Part shown: positions 34,827 to 45,838 of the stretch, piece by piece
How positions within the stretch are numbered: position 1 is the stretch's first letter
Layout: every line of letters starts with the position of its first letter
Source: Phlebiopsis flavidoalba
Lineage: Eukaryota; Basidiomycota; Agaricomycetes; Polyporales; Phanerochaetaceae
NCBI GenBank assembly: GCA_035772785.1
Contig: JAOCPU010000052.1
Span: 62,001-126,000 of the forward strand
Reading direction: 5' to 3'
DNA length: 64,000 nt
Notes under the pieces: model-generated
Seen by the model: the letters and a program-made list of their open reading frames with translations, nothing else
Databases searched by the model: none
What the model was told of the DNA's origin: nothing
Made by a program: the position numbers and the translations under genes

Positions 34827-36946
34827 TCATCCAAAAGTTCTACGAGACTCTCTGACATACTCTTCTGCTTCCCGCGCTCGAAGCTGTGCGGAGACCGACA
34901 GTTGTCAGTAGGCGTGTGTACGTAATTGGTGTGAGAGAAAACACATACCAAGCTTGCGAACCCTTGACGTGCATATCTGGTTCCCGAAGACTTCCGGCGA
35001 ACGGGGTAATGTCCGACTTGTAGTCAAGATTAGCGAGGCTGTGGTTCACGAAGCGGTGGGTTGACTCGTCGCTGCGGACGGCATAGAGAACATCGACAAG
35101 CTTGCATCTGGCTGGAGTCGCCAATAATCCTTCGCAATTTCCGGTGCCGGAAAGTTTACTCCCTATGTAAGCCGGAGATGATGAGATGCTAGTAGAAGAA
35201 CCATCATCATGAGCAGAACGGACCATTCAGGGATACGGCCAGCCTCGAGATCCTTGACTGCAACGTGTACTACGGTGCTGCGGTTTAAGTCGCCGCCGCC
35301 CTTGGTGTTGAGAGCGGTCAATTCAATGCACTAGTGTGTCGGACAGCCTTCTTACTTCGAGATTACGCAACAAAGCTGGCGGTGGCAAATACGCGGATGA
35401 GAACAAGTAGGACAAGACTACCATCAATACAGGTCAGAGGGCATGTTCTCAGTCGAAGATATGGTGACAAGATGGCGCACAGAAAAAGCATTATAGAAAA
35501 CCGCCCTGCGCACCGAGGACCACAGGCGCGGAAGAAGATCTTAGATGGCTTGCGAGCGATAGTCTTAAACGTTCCCTACATATAGCAAGATCAGTAAGAA
35601 TTCACCGACCTAGATCAGCAACCCGATGCTTGTATGAGATTCACATTAGATGCATGCGCTCATTCTCGGCCTCATTCAAGTAGAGTAGGGATCCACCCTG
35701 CATCTCGCCTCTACACCACACCATCAATGCTTTACGATAAGGCCAGATGGTAAAGATGTTCCGCACCATGAGTCGCAAGCTTACTCAGCAGATGACGTAC
35801 CCATATCCAAGCACCGCGGCAACCATTCCCCAGGTACACCGGCGATCGTTTCCAATAAAAAAACAGGATAGCGCTAAGATGCGTGAGTGTTGTGCTGGGA
35901 TGAGCTGGGGATGTTACGACGATACCTGGAAGCCATCTGCTGCTCTGACAGAGCGTAGCCCTGCTCCTCAGTTCTTCGAGAGAGACAGGTTGCTTTTCCG
36001 GTCGCGGTTATGGCTTCCCTTCTCCTGTGTATCCCGTAAACAATGTCAAACCATTTGCCTGCCCGGGCACTTTTGGGGGTCGTGTGAGGAAGACACGTGT
36101 ACGGGAAAATTCATTCTCCACCTCGCGGTCTTGACTAGTAACTTCTTGCAAGCTTTGTCCGACAGAGTGGTCGGTGTAAACGCACGTTGTGTACCACCGT
36201 TAGGCTCGCCGGCCCTCGTGAGCCGAATGGAACAAGGGGCGCCGAAGTGAATTTGGACGGCAACCTGGAACGCCACGCAACATCGTCCCTCGCGTAATAA
36301 ACGGGTGCGGTGAGAACCAAGAACAGTCGCCGCTGTGAATTTATGTTTTTCTTGGCGACACGAGAGTAGAAGATAAGTCAGCGTGTTGCCAGTGTTTTGA
36401 GATCGCTTATTCTCGATTAGCTCGGGGGCCTTAAGGTCTTACTTCGTGTCGCAGAATGTGAAGCGGATAGGTACGAGCAGCGTCAGACAACCAGCGAGAA
36501 CGATAATAATTCCAACACTGCGAACATGGCCAGGCCCTCTGTGCCAACTTGGTGACCTACTTTCCGACCCACAAAAAATTACCTTGTTCGGTAGGGATTG
36601 CGGACCGTCAAGGAGTTATTGATGATAGTACTGGAAGACAGAGAAGGTGCGATGGGTACCATGGCCTAACGACAGCGACATGACAGGTCAATGGGAGGGG
36701 GTGAACACTTAGGTTATGCGAGATATGAAAGCTCTCCGCACGCCGTATAGGTATGTAGTTCTGAGCATGGTCAATGCAAAACTGGCGGTGTCGCGCAAAT
36801 GTGGCAACAATGAGGTTTTTATACATGTTCTCCCTGAAACTAATCCAGCGTCCCGTCTCGCTCCGAGACTCGCCGATTGTCACCGCGCAGCGCCATGTTC
36901 GCAGGGCTCTGCTGACTCTTGTGACTCCCCTAAATCCGAATGCCAT
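34827..36946 (-). CDS. AOX1: Alternative oxidase, mitochondrial
   Basis: Non-proton-pumping ubiquinol oxidase of the inner membrane; di-iron four-helix bundle. Readable blocks: APVYYA (about 36300-36318, the HPVY region), TTLSDKACKKLLVKTARW (36111-36165), QGYALSEQQMAS (about 35935-35975), LETIAGVPG then GMVAAVL (35810-35856; Glu is an iron ligand), EAENERMHLM (35644-35675; ligand Glu and His), GAQG-FYNAFFLC (about 35470-35515), VKDLEAGRIPEW (35232-35266), AVRSDESTHRFVNHSLANLD (35027-35085; ligand Glu and His of the ExxH motif), REPDMHVKG (34963-34990) and EEYVRESRRTFG with TGA at 34827. Many introns and slips interrupt it. ATG 36946 begins an Arg-rich presequence-like stretch (MAFGFRGVTRVSRALRTWRC), but its link to the core is unproven. 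Confidence 0.85.
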
Positions 36947-37567
36947 TCGGAATGGGATAATTTCACGGCGGAGCCTTACCGTCGAGCGAAAGCCACTCGA
37001 ACGGCCTGGGCTGTAGGTGGGGCGACCGTCACGTGTTGAAGCTCCTAGGTGTGTGGCGGAAAAGGCAACTCGATCACCGTTTTGGGATACGGCGTAATGC
37101 ACGCACAGCCAATGGCTGACCCCCGCGCGACTCATTTGTTCAGCTGAACGCCACTCCAAAATAGCGCACATTTGAGCGGAAGGCCGTTTCTTTTGAAAAC
37201 GAAGCAGCGCCTGGGGTTAGTTTACTGAGCAAAGTTCATCATCTTGCCACTCAGTCCAAATCGGGAGCCAGCCAATGGAGATTGAGGAGAGTAGCGCCGG
37301 TACTCCCGTGAAGTGAATGGAAAGATACACAGGTCTGCGGTATGATCGTTACGATACTCAGGTAGTCGAAATGTGTAAACGGTGAGGACGGCATCACAAG
37401 CCGACTTGGCTACTCAGCGTTAGGCCGAGTCCCACTGTCCGAGATGAACGGGGCTGACAGGGTTATATGCGAGATGCAAATGAGAAGAGACAACCTAACA
37501 TTGTATTAATCACTCGCAAGTTCAAGACATCTCAACTCACGAGGGCAATGCGGGTGGTGAAGAAGGA
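36947..37567. other. Intergenic region upstream of AOX
   Basis: About 620 bp between the candidate AOX start and the 3' end of the next minus-strand gene. It is the likely AOX promoter. No TATA box or repeat stands out. A minus frame stays open to 37171 without family features. Confidence 0.35.
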
Positions 37568-38070
37568 TCACTTCGAAATCTGTTCTTTTTTCTGGTTAGG
37601 AGAGTCCTCCTTGTTCTCACGTACCAGCTGCCGCTCTTCTGGCGAGAGGGAAAAGAAAGCATTCCTTTGTCGTTGCCACCAGCGTCTCATCTAGACAATG
37701 CATGAGCACCACACATTCGTTGAGATGGCGTTGCATAGCATACCGGGCTAAAGACATGCTCGTCTTCGCCGTAGTCCGCGACAAAGACACAATAGAGTAT
37801 CGCAGCTGTACGCATGGTGAGTTACAGCTGACGCGCGCAGCAGCGGGAGCAAATCTTGCCTGGTATTACGACAAAATTTGATACTCTATTTGCCGTCCAG
37901 AACCACGAGCGTCGATGCTCTTCTGGCTCCGGGAACTGCGGGGTCACTGGTTGAGAGGGCGGTTTGGGCTTGGCGTCGTTTGCATACGCACGAGCGCACA
38001 GCGTCCGCGGTGGCCAGACCTGGCGGCGAAGGGGTCGAGTGAGACCTGGGAAGATCGCAGGGGGCCTCAT
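37568..38070 (-). CDS. Small mitochondrial single-pass membrane protein, unknown
   Basis: ATG 38070 gives MRPPAIFPGLTRPLRRQVWP followed by PRTLCARAYAND, a strong matrix-targeting presequence with an Arg-x-Tyr-Ala cleavage-like site. Then comes a Pro-rich linker (KPKPPSQPVTPQFPEPEE), RRSWFWTANRVSNFVVIP, and after an intron (about 37780-37860) a hydrophobic segment ILYCVFVADYGEDEHVFSP (about 37738-37795). The C-terminus after another intron reads RWWQRQRNAFFSLSPEERQL and VRENKEDSPNQKKEQISK, with TGA at 37568. The plan (presequence, one TM, soluble charged tail) is common in respiratory-complex accessory proteins. No named family is claimed. Confidence 0.6.
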
Positions 38071-38500
38071 TGCTGGGGGACTTGGCCCGAGACGATAGGC
38101 TGGAGTACAAGTTCGTCGGCCTAGCGGCTATTTGCGGCATCTGCGGTTGCGCGCGCTAGCATCACCGAGCGCCAGGCAAACTGATGGGAAGCCTCAAAGC
38201 GGCAAGCTATACATTTCCGGGCTCGACTACTACTCTTCCTCTGTTGAGCCCCCTTCCTGACCTCCCATCTTTCCAAGACGATGAAATAGTCGACTGCGAG
38301 GTAGAGCGCGCCGAACACGACCCCGTCCTCACAAGCGGCCCGCGGACAGCGCAAGGAGGGATGACGGCCACAGACTCCTATAACCCCAATGTCCGGTCCA
38401 TCCGGACTTCACTCAGAGGTCATTGACGATCCCGAGGTATTGCAGAGAAAAGCAGAAGGAGCCATTTTCCGGCGGAGAATGTCGGCCGGGTACGTCCACG
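38071..38500. other. Divergent intergenic region
   Basis: About 430 bp between the small mitochondrial gene (minus) and the Zn2Cys6 gene (plus). A minus frame at 38121-38354 contains ALYLAVDYFIVLERWE, which could be part of a tiny extra gene, but nothing confirms it. Confidence 0.3.
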
Positions 38501-41500
38501 ATGGCTCTAACTCCTTCAGGCAGAAAGAACGCATGTATTGTCGTACGAATCAGACTGAAGTTGATGGTATTGTTGTACTCAAAGCGTATGACCGCGTCGC
38601 CCTGCACTTTGTGCCTCACAGTGCGACCGCGTCTTCCCTCTGCCAATCATGCCGGAAACGAAGGGTGCGCCTGAAATATGCCCCGATGGGCGCGGCGCGC
38701 TGACGGGGGGGGGCTTAAAAAGGGTAGCAGGTTCGGTTTGCTGCTATATTTATTTGGGGTCTAGTCAGCCACTGAATCACGGCGGTCTTAGATTCATTCT
38801 CGCGAATACCGACGCAGCTTCACGACAAAGATCAAGATTATGAGCGAGCGCATACAGCTGGCTCGAAGAGGGCTTGCGGTGCGTTCGCCCATACAAAAGG
38901 CATCCCCCGTTGAGCATACCCCTGCCTACGGCCAGGACCTGTTACTTCATCAAGAAGTCTCCCGAATTGTTCGGGATTCGATCAGCACCTGATGGTCCAT
39001 GATGGCACCTCTGAGCTGCACCACAGGCCTGAGGATTCCTTCCACATTCGCACGAGCCCCGTCACTTTCGAGCAAGGAACGGAGACGAGGTTACGCTCAG
39101 TTCCATGTTTCAACCCAAAGACCAGGCTGAAACGCTTACTTCTAGGGCACCTACAGCTCACATACTCCGGTCGGCCATGATCAGAAGCAGAGACTTCCGA
39201 ACGAGTTTCGGACGATTTGGCGAGACTCAGCCGTTCCTTCCCATCACCATGGTCCATCTCTTTCGAGCTGGATCTTGACATGCGGCCAACGCATCCGTGA
39301 TATGCTTCCAACCAAGGAAGACGCTCAATATCTGTGTGAACAAGCACGGCGCAATGCATTCTGGCAGTAAGCTCCATTTCCGTTCGTTCCGGGATGCTTC
39401 GGGCGCAATTCACTCACCTTCGCCTCCCTAGGCACCAGCCGGACGGGACGGGCGAGACTTTCCTGCCCAATCTCATACACAGCGTCTACCATTCGCAGCT
39501 ATCCGCTTTGCTACCACATCGATTGGGTCTCTTCTTGATGATCCTAGCGATAGGTTCGATGGTAGACCTCCAACGGGGTCCGGACAGCAAGACCGCTGAG
39601 AAATACTATTCACTCGCATCGAGCAGCCCTGTGCGAGGTGCCTGTTATGGGATGACACCAGCCTTGACGCAGTCAATGCACTCGTTAAGTTTGCTTGTCA
39701 TCTCCGAGGTGTCCCGGCCCGACAAACTCACGGTGACCCTGTGCAGTTCTTCATGGTATGGTACCGGGTCTCGACGTTCTCGGACCACAAAAGAGCGCTG
39801 GAATACGCATGGGGCATCATGGTAAGTTCATTCCCGTCTTTCTCGCCTTCCCACCCAGCCCACAATGCCGCTTCCCACAGGGGCTTGCCACGAAGTTGGC
39901 ATATTCGGTGAGTTTTCATGCCGAGACTTGCTTTTTACTGCGCTCAACCGGACTTGTAGATCGCGCTCCGTACGTAATTCCGGCGGCCCACTGTCCCTCG
40001 TCACGCCCGCGAATACTGACGCCCCGTTTAGATCGGGATGGCGTTAGGTCGAAGCTTATCCCAGAGGAGGCTGACAAAACGGCGCACGCATTTTCTGGGA
40101 TCTCGTTGGCGCTGAGGCGCGACTGGTGCGCACCGCTTCACCGGCACTCCCAAGGTTATCTGTGATGGGACGCTAACCCCGTATACTTACGCAGGCCCTT
40201 ATGTTGCGCCGACCACCATCGATCAACCTGCGGCAATGTAGACGCCAAGCAGCCAGCATTCAGTCAGGACTCGTCGGACGCCAGGATGCAAATTTAGCTC
40301 TATGCCAAACTACCTCATCGCCTGACATCATGACTTTGCAGATCACCGCTGGCAGTATGAATTCCTTGCGCAGTGCACTATCCCTGTGCTCAATTGCGTG
40401 ACTGCGGCCCAGCCAACGGGCTACCCCGATATTCTCGGGCTCGACAGCAAAATACGGAACTTTGACGTCCCGCCTCTCCTCCAGATGGCAGACGGCGAGG
40501 GGGTTTCGTCAAACGAAGCCATGCAACAGGCTATGACGGCCTGCACTCGCGAGGCTGGTAAGCACAGTCCCAGTTTGCTCCTTATAGGCGACTAACGTCC
40601 CACACTGGACACAGCGTTTACTACACCTGCACAGGAACTATTTCACACACGCGCTGACCTCCTCGGAGTTCACTGTCAAACACAAATATGCACCGTCGGT
40701 TCTGGCGGTCTACACAAGCGCTGCGAGCATCATCTGGACTCTGGAGACTCTCTTTAACCTGGGAGCCCCAGCTGGCACGCGGTTTCGCCGTATTCTGGTC
40801 GAACTATTTCTCGGGCCGCGGTGCGTTCTCCCCAAGATAGCGCGGTCCTCACTCCGACTAAACCTTCTCCTGCAGTGTTCGCTATGCTTCCTGGTCTCCC
40901 GCGCCCCGCTATTGGGCATCGTGCCGCGTGTGCTCCAGGAACTCGACCGGGTTCTCCGTCTATTCAGAGATGCCCGTGATCAGGTGTGCCCCGTGCGGCT
41001 TCCTACCTTGTAAGCCACCATCAGCCCCTGCCCCATCGCCGCCGCCGCCGCCGCCGCTCACCTACCCATTCTCCGCACAGGCTGTCCTGGAGACGCTCGT
41101 CGCTCGAGGACGCGAGACCTACATGAAATGGCGGGACGGCGCGCCCGCACCCGCCGACGAGGCGGACGAAGCATGGGGCGTACTCGCGCGTCGCCTCGCA
41201 CCACCGCCAGGCGACGGATTCGCCGCAGCCGATGCGGGGATCACCGACCCGTTCGAGTACGCACACGGGCATTTGCGGCGCTGTCTCGAGCAGGCGGCGG
41301 CGGCGGATCCGTGCACGCCGACGGGGTTCCACCTCACGCGCATCCGTGGGCCCGTCGGCTCGATCCTGCACGCCCAGTCGGACGTGCGGTCGTACAGCGC
41401 CCCGGCGAGCTCAGCCCTAGCCGTGGCGTGCCCCCCGGCGCGCCGCGCGCGCGGAACGGTTACGGCAGCGAGTCTGGCTACGCTGCGAGTAACGGTGCGC

Positions 41501-41544
41501 TGGGTGCCGACATCGCGGAGTATTGTTGGATGAGCTGGCTGTGA
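38501..41544 (+). CDS. Zn2Cys6 fungal-type transcription factor
   Basis: DNA-binding regulator. The zinc cluster is at about 38596-38705, rebuilt over slips as CTLC, CDRVFP, CQSCRKR, GCA and EICPDG, followed by ALTGG and FILANT (38791-38808), then KIMSERIQ, the usual coiled-coil linker. The middle-homology region (Fungal_trans) is clear: DLARLSRSFPSPWSISFELD (39214-39270), KEDAQYLCEQARRNAFWQ (39316-39369), an intron at 39370-39431, ETFLPNLIHSVYHSQLSALL (39449-39510), LFLMILAIGSMVDLQR, RTKLIPEEADK, PPSINLR (40205-40225), PVLNCVTAAQPTGYPDI, SKIRNFDVPPLLQMADGEGV, KHKYAPSVLAVYTSASSIIW (about 40680-40735), LETLFNL, ADEADEAWGVLARRLAPPP and a C-terminal YGSESGYAASNGALGADIAE. TGA at 41544. The first exon near ATG 38501 is a guess. 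Target genes unknown. Confidence 0.85.
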
Positions 41545-41772
41545 GGCCGTGGACCGGAAATATGTGTGTGTTCTTATATGCTTCTTTTGTTCCATTGTCC
41601 CGCGGTATGCTGCAAGGAGCGACGACATTCCTTATTTTGCGCTATACATGTACATTTATTGTAAATCACTGAGATATTTATTCACCGTAGACCCGCGACA
41701 TATATCCCCTTTCCCCCTTTGTTGTACACCACTTTCCGCTGTTGGATTTCATCTTTTCTTGGACATTTACGT
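41545..41772. terminator. Convergent 3' ends, TF / PNPO
   Basis: 228 bp between two convergent stops, AT-rich (acatgtacatttattgtaaa near 41645), as expected for overlapping 3' UTR and polyadenylation signals. Confidence 0.4.
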
Positions 41773-42548
41773 TCACGGAGCCAGCCTGTCAATCTTCCAC
41801 TGTGGTGCGTCGTCCGACGAGCCTTGCCTGCCCGCAGATACCGCACACGATCATGGAGACGCGATGGTTTCCCAGACCAGAATTCAATCTCGCTGGGTAA
41901 ACACAGAAGAGCGGAATGAGTGACATGAGAACGGAGCAGCCAACACGGGCAGCACTCACTCAGGGACCACGCGCCAGCCGCCCCAGAAGTCGGGGAGGGG
42001 TATGTCCGCTTCCTTCGTGTCGTCGCCGACGGCGAAGCGCTCGCCTTGACCTGCTCGAGGCGCTCGCGGACCCTCGCCTTCGCCGACGACCTTGCTCTGC
42101 TCGCTCGCCCACGCGCCGAGACGGCTCCCCACAGGGCCTGCTCCGGAAGTACTCCTCGCTCTCGGCGGCGCTGACCCGCTCGACGCGGCCCACGACGCGC
42201 ACCTGCCGCCGCGAGACCTCGCGCCAGTAGAACGCGAGCGCGGCGTGTGTGGGTTTGCGGCCAGCTCTGCGGACTTGCGCGAGGTGTAGTTGGTGTAGAA
42301 GACGAAGCCCCGGGCGTCGAGCTGCTTGAAGAGCACGAAGCGCGACGATGGGCACGCCCGCGGCCGTCGCCGTCGAGAGCGACATTGCCTCTGGCTCGTT
42401 TACTACGTCTTGCACCTCGGTGAGCCAGGTGCGGAACTGTGCAAAGGGATCTGGAGAGACGACCGCTGGCGAGAGCGACTCGGGCGGGTCGTACTGGTGG
42501 TGACTGACAAATCTTGATTTTGTCGGGTGAGGGGATGATGACGTCCAT
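41773..42548 (-). CDS. PDX3: Pyridoxamine 5'-phosphate oxidase
   Basis: FMN enzyme that oxidises pyridoxamine or pyridoxine phosphate to pyridoxal phosphate (vitamin B6 salvage). ATG 42548 gives MDVIIPSPDKIKI, then YDPPESLSPAVVSPDPFAQF (42435-42497), LTEVQDV, NEPEAMSLSTATAAGVP (42350-42400), FVLFKQLDARGFVFYTNYTS (42285-42345), SRKSAELAANP, LAFYWREV (42215-42240), RQVRVVGRVERVSAAESEEY (42155-42215), FRSRP, GAWASEQSKVVGEGE, VRERLEQVKA and DIPLPDFWGGWRVVP (41957-42001). After an intron with an in-frame break comes EIEFWSGKPSRLHDRVRYLR (41829-41892) and WKIDRLAP with TGA at 41773. The C-terminal WxGxxxRxHDR-like and R-L-x-P ends are hallmark PNPO features. About four slips. Confidence 0.9.
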
Positions 42549-43082
42549 AGTGAATGTGCGATGGGGAGTAGCTGCACGGGCTATGGAGGATGAGAGAGAA
42601 GAATGCGAAGAGGCGGGAAGAGAGAGGAAGAGCGAATAATGCGCCGCGGCACAAGCATATGCGGCAGGATCAGGGTCGAGTCAGGTCTGTCGAATGACTT
42701 CATCGCTCAGATGCTTCCCGCCGTCGACGCCACCACGCCTCCGCCTCATCACGAGATCCTCTCGACTTGGAGGAGTTCGCAGACGCGCACGTCCGATTCC
42801 CTCACACCCCGTCGAATGATCTATGTAAAACGCAGCCTTGAGTATATTGTAGTAATATGCAGGCTCCTGTTTGTATTACATAACACCCTACGGATCAACT
42901 ATCATCCAAATTCATTTTTATATTATAGTCAGCTACGGAGACTAGCTCCTCCTGCGCCCGTCGTATCATAGTTGCACCCCTCGAAAACATGGAAAGGGGG
43001 ATGAGCGTCGTCGTATATATAGAGAATCAGTGAGCAACACCTGCTGAAAGTACATCCTAGTAAGTACGAGCAGACTTGGTGT
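42549..43082. other. Intergenic, PDX3 promoter side
   Basis: About 530 bp between the PDX3 start and the PIH1 3' end, both minus strand. AT-rich from 42830 (agtatattgtagtaatatgc). No coding block is recognised. Confidence 0.4.
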
Positions 43083-44891
43083 GTCACGAGAGATTTGTTT
43101 GGCCTCGTCTAGAGTCCTGAATGTTCCTCGTCGCGACTGTACTGCCACTCTCGTCGGTCTTCAGGTGCGTGCGCAATTATTCGTGCTTCATGAGAATACC
43201 GCTTACATATTTTTTTGGGGGACGAACAGTCGTAATGTTGGGCGTGCGGTGCCGATCTGGCGCGAGAGGCTGAGGCCGTGTTGTGCCTCGACACGCTGCA
43301 GGGCGAGTTCTGAGTGGGGGTGTTAGTGTGTGTCCGTACAGTACGGGGCGTGTGGCGGTGGCCGTAAACTGCGGGGGTGGCTGTGGACAGAAGGGGCACA
43401 ACTCGCCAATGAGGAACGTCTTGAAGGCGACGTCGCGTGTGGCGCGCGACTTGAGCGTGCCGTTGTAGATACAGTCGACGACGACGGAGGGCTTGCCGGC
43501 GCAGGTCAGAGAGCTGTCAGGCTGCAGGTCAACGGCGCGGGCCGCCGTTGAACGTTGAAGAGCGCGACGACCCACACAGCGCGTGTGTGCGTAACACTGT
43601 GCTTGAAGACCGGAGTCGAGGTTCGTACCGAGACGACATATCGCCGTCCGACGAGCGGGGCCTCGAGAGCGGCGTGCACAGCCGTTGAAGGTGAAGGAGC
43701 GCGATTACACACGCAGCCCGTGCGTGCGTAACAACACCTTGTTTGAAGACCGGGGTGTGGGAGTGTTGAGGATCGTGCTGAGACGACGGATCGCCGTCCT
43801 GTGACTAAGGGGCGTCTCGTGGCCTTCTCGTCGACGCGCGGAGAGGGCGAGTGGGCGAGGTCGTGGGTGGTTCATCGAAGGAGTCGCGTCGAGGCCGTGT
43901 ATTGAGGTCCGGCGAGCGGGCGGCCAGGCGTCGACGATGGTGTTCTCACGCGAAGCGTGCATATTCGTCGTTATGCAAGCGGCGAGCGCGGTGTCAATGA
44001 GACGGTCGAGCGAATCGGCTCGACACGACCGCACGGCGTCCCGCGAGCGAGCAGCTCGCGCTGTGCATACCAGAGCCACTAAAAGAACTTGGTAGGTGAG
44101 TTTAATCTCATTCGTAGTACAGATTTGAATACTCACCAAAAAAATTGTGTTAGACAGCGTGTGTTTGCGATAGCTATATGCGTCCGTGAGACACGGCGTG
44201 GCGACAGAGCGTTGGCTGCAGGTCAAAGAGCTGTCAGGCAACCGTGTCAGCATCGCATAGAGGCGTCAGCGCATGACAAGTAGATTTTTCTGTCCGCTGC
44301 ACCCGACTTCACGCGACATTGATCGGCAGACTCGAAACCCACTCGCACGTCCTGCCATCCACGCGCGCACACTTGGCAGCGGAGGACAGCGAGCGCACCG
44401 ATGCACGGGGGGACACACACCAAATCTCTCTCACCTTTATCGACATCCGCGCGCGCAGGCCGGACACCACCACCGGCACATGCCACTCCGCCTCTGCGTC
44501 CTTCCTCCCCCGCCATCGCCTTCTGCACCGCGTCCTCGCTTCCCGGCGGTGGTGGCGGCACATTCGCGTCCCACACGATGTTCACAAACACCTTGACGCC
44601 CCGCGGCACGCCGTCTGCGCCCGCGAGCACGGTCGTCTTGATGCGAATCTTCGCGACACGGTGAATCGTTGCTCGGCTGATGATGGAGTTGGGGTCCTTG
44701 GCGCGATTCGCGTCGAGGTGTGTGGTGTCGCGCAAGTGTCGTGCGCGCCGACACGACGAAGCCGGCGGCGGCCTCTGCGGTGGTCTTCCTGTAGCCCTGC
44801 GTGCGCCGCCGCATGCCCTCTTGTTTTTCGGGGTCGTTCGCGTACGTTTGGGTGTGCGCGCGGTCGCTCGTGCTGCTTGCGCGTGATGCAT
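43083..44891 (-). CDS. PIH1: PIH1-domain protein, R2TP/HSP90 co-chaperone subunit
   Basis: Pih1 links HSP90-Tah1 to Rvb1/2 in the R2TP complex (snoRNP, polymerase and PIKK assembly). The PIH N-terminal core is readable: VKVFVNIVWDANVPPPPPGS (44543-44605), EDAVQKAMAGEE, EWHVPVVVSG (44455-44490) and ADVDKG. The next conserved block, AGKPSVVVDCIYNGTLKSR (43450-43512) with ATRDVAFKTFLI, lies about 930 bp away across a very long intron (about 43512-44437). It is followed after a second intron by ELALQRVEAQHGLSLSRQIG (43245-43312) and TPNI. The last exon is uncertain; an open frame ends with TGA at 43083. The N-terminal 60 or so residues are poorly readable, so the start at 44891 is provisional. 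The oversized intron is described in the findings. Confidence 0.75.
43501..44240. repeat. Repeated intron-end motif bracketing ~720 bp
   Basis: A 22-base element appears at 43501 (gcaggtcagagagctgtcag) and again at 44219 (gcaggtcaaagagctgtcag), with one mismatch. A shorter copy (ctgcaggtcaac) lies at 43522. On the gene's strand these read ...ctctTTGACCTGCAG, which has the form of a 3' splice site. So the intron's acceptor region appears in two to three copies around an extra ~720 bp. Confidence 0.65.
43544..43825. repeat. Two tandem ~137-bp imperfect repeats inside a PIH1 intron
   Basis: Unit 1 starts at 43544 (gccgttgaacgttgaagagc) and unit 2 at 43681 (gccgttgaaggtgaaggagc). Each carries in the same order gtgcgtaac, tgaagaccgg, gagacgac, and atcgccgtcc followed by ggggc-tctcg. 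Period is 137 bp with roughly 70-75 percent identity by eye, including small indels. Confidence 0.75.
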
Positions 44892-45838
44892 TGGCCTATT
44901 CTATCCTGTTGGAATAGAAGGGCAGTAAGTGTATATCTCAGCGCAAGAGTTAATGCTGTACTTACCTGTATATGCAGATAAATAACCCAGGGCTTCCATG
45001 TCCCTTAGCCCCAGGCTTTTCTTCGAGTACGCACCCGTGCAGGCCAGACCGCCGCCGCGCCGAGACGACGTTTCGATGCCCGCGAGCTTGATGTCGACGT
45101 GCACACGCAGAGTGTGTCCGGGGAGTGCGCACTCTCGCTCTTGCGCACGTCGCATTCATGTAGAGAGCCGTCGTCCGGCGAAAAGGTCCCGCCGCCCGCG
45201 CCGTGTCGTCCGCGCCTCCTCTCAGACAGCGTGCTGTCCCACAAGCCTGTGCGCAGGCACACAGCACGCTCGCACTATCTGGTGTCGTAATGGCAAGGGC
45301 TTGCCTGGTGTCGCGGCGAGACGCGACGAGATTCTGGCTAGTTTGGCTAGGTTTTGGAGGAACGGCTGCAAGGAATCAGGAATCGGAGAGACTGCCGAAG
45401 GACATGCAGGTGCTGCGGGAGGCGGCTCGCATGGGAGCCACGTGGTTCTGAACACCTTGTGCGCCAGACTCGCTGTTCCTAGTCTGCATTTTCACTGTAA
45501 AGATAACCGATTGACCAAGAGGGAATCGGAACCGCCTCGAGACTGGGCGAGCCGATGCACCTCGCTCAATCTCGCGTTAAATAAACATAGCACGGGGCAC
45601 AAATTGCAGATGATAATCCCAAGGAATCAATACATCCATTGATAATGCGGCGCGTACTGGATTGTATATGAAAGTCATACTACGTCAGTCTCTATGCGCT
45701 CTATCAATGTCGAGGTAATAACTATCATGATCGTGTAACCTCAGCCCAATTCCAGAACATCCCGTGTACCATTTATTCCCTTGCCGTATCAGGACTCGTC
45801 AAGACCTCGATTCGAATTTCCTCGGCTCTTGAGCATTA
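44892..45838. other. Intergenic, unassigned frames
   Basis: About 950 bp between PIH1 and the kinase block. GC-rich to 45500. A minus frame at 45222-45455 includes SLQPFLQNLAKLARISSRLA, which could be a short exon, perhaps 5' of PIH1. Nothing is proven. 45580-45838 is AT-rich and probably 3' flank of the kinase gene. Confidence 0.3.
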
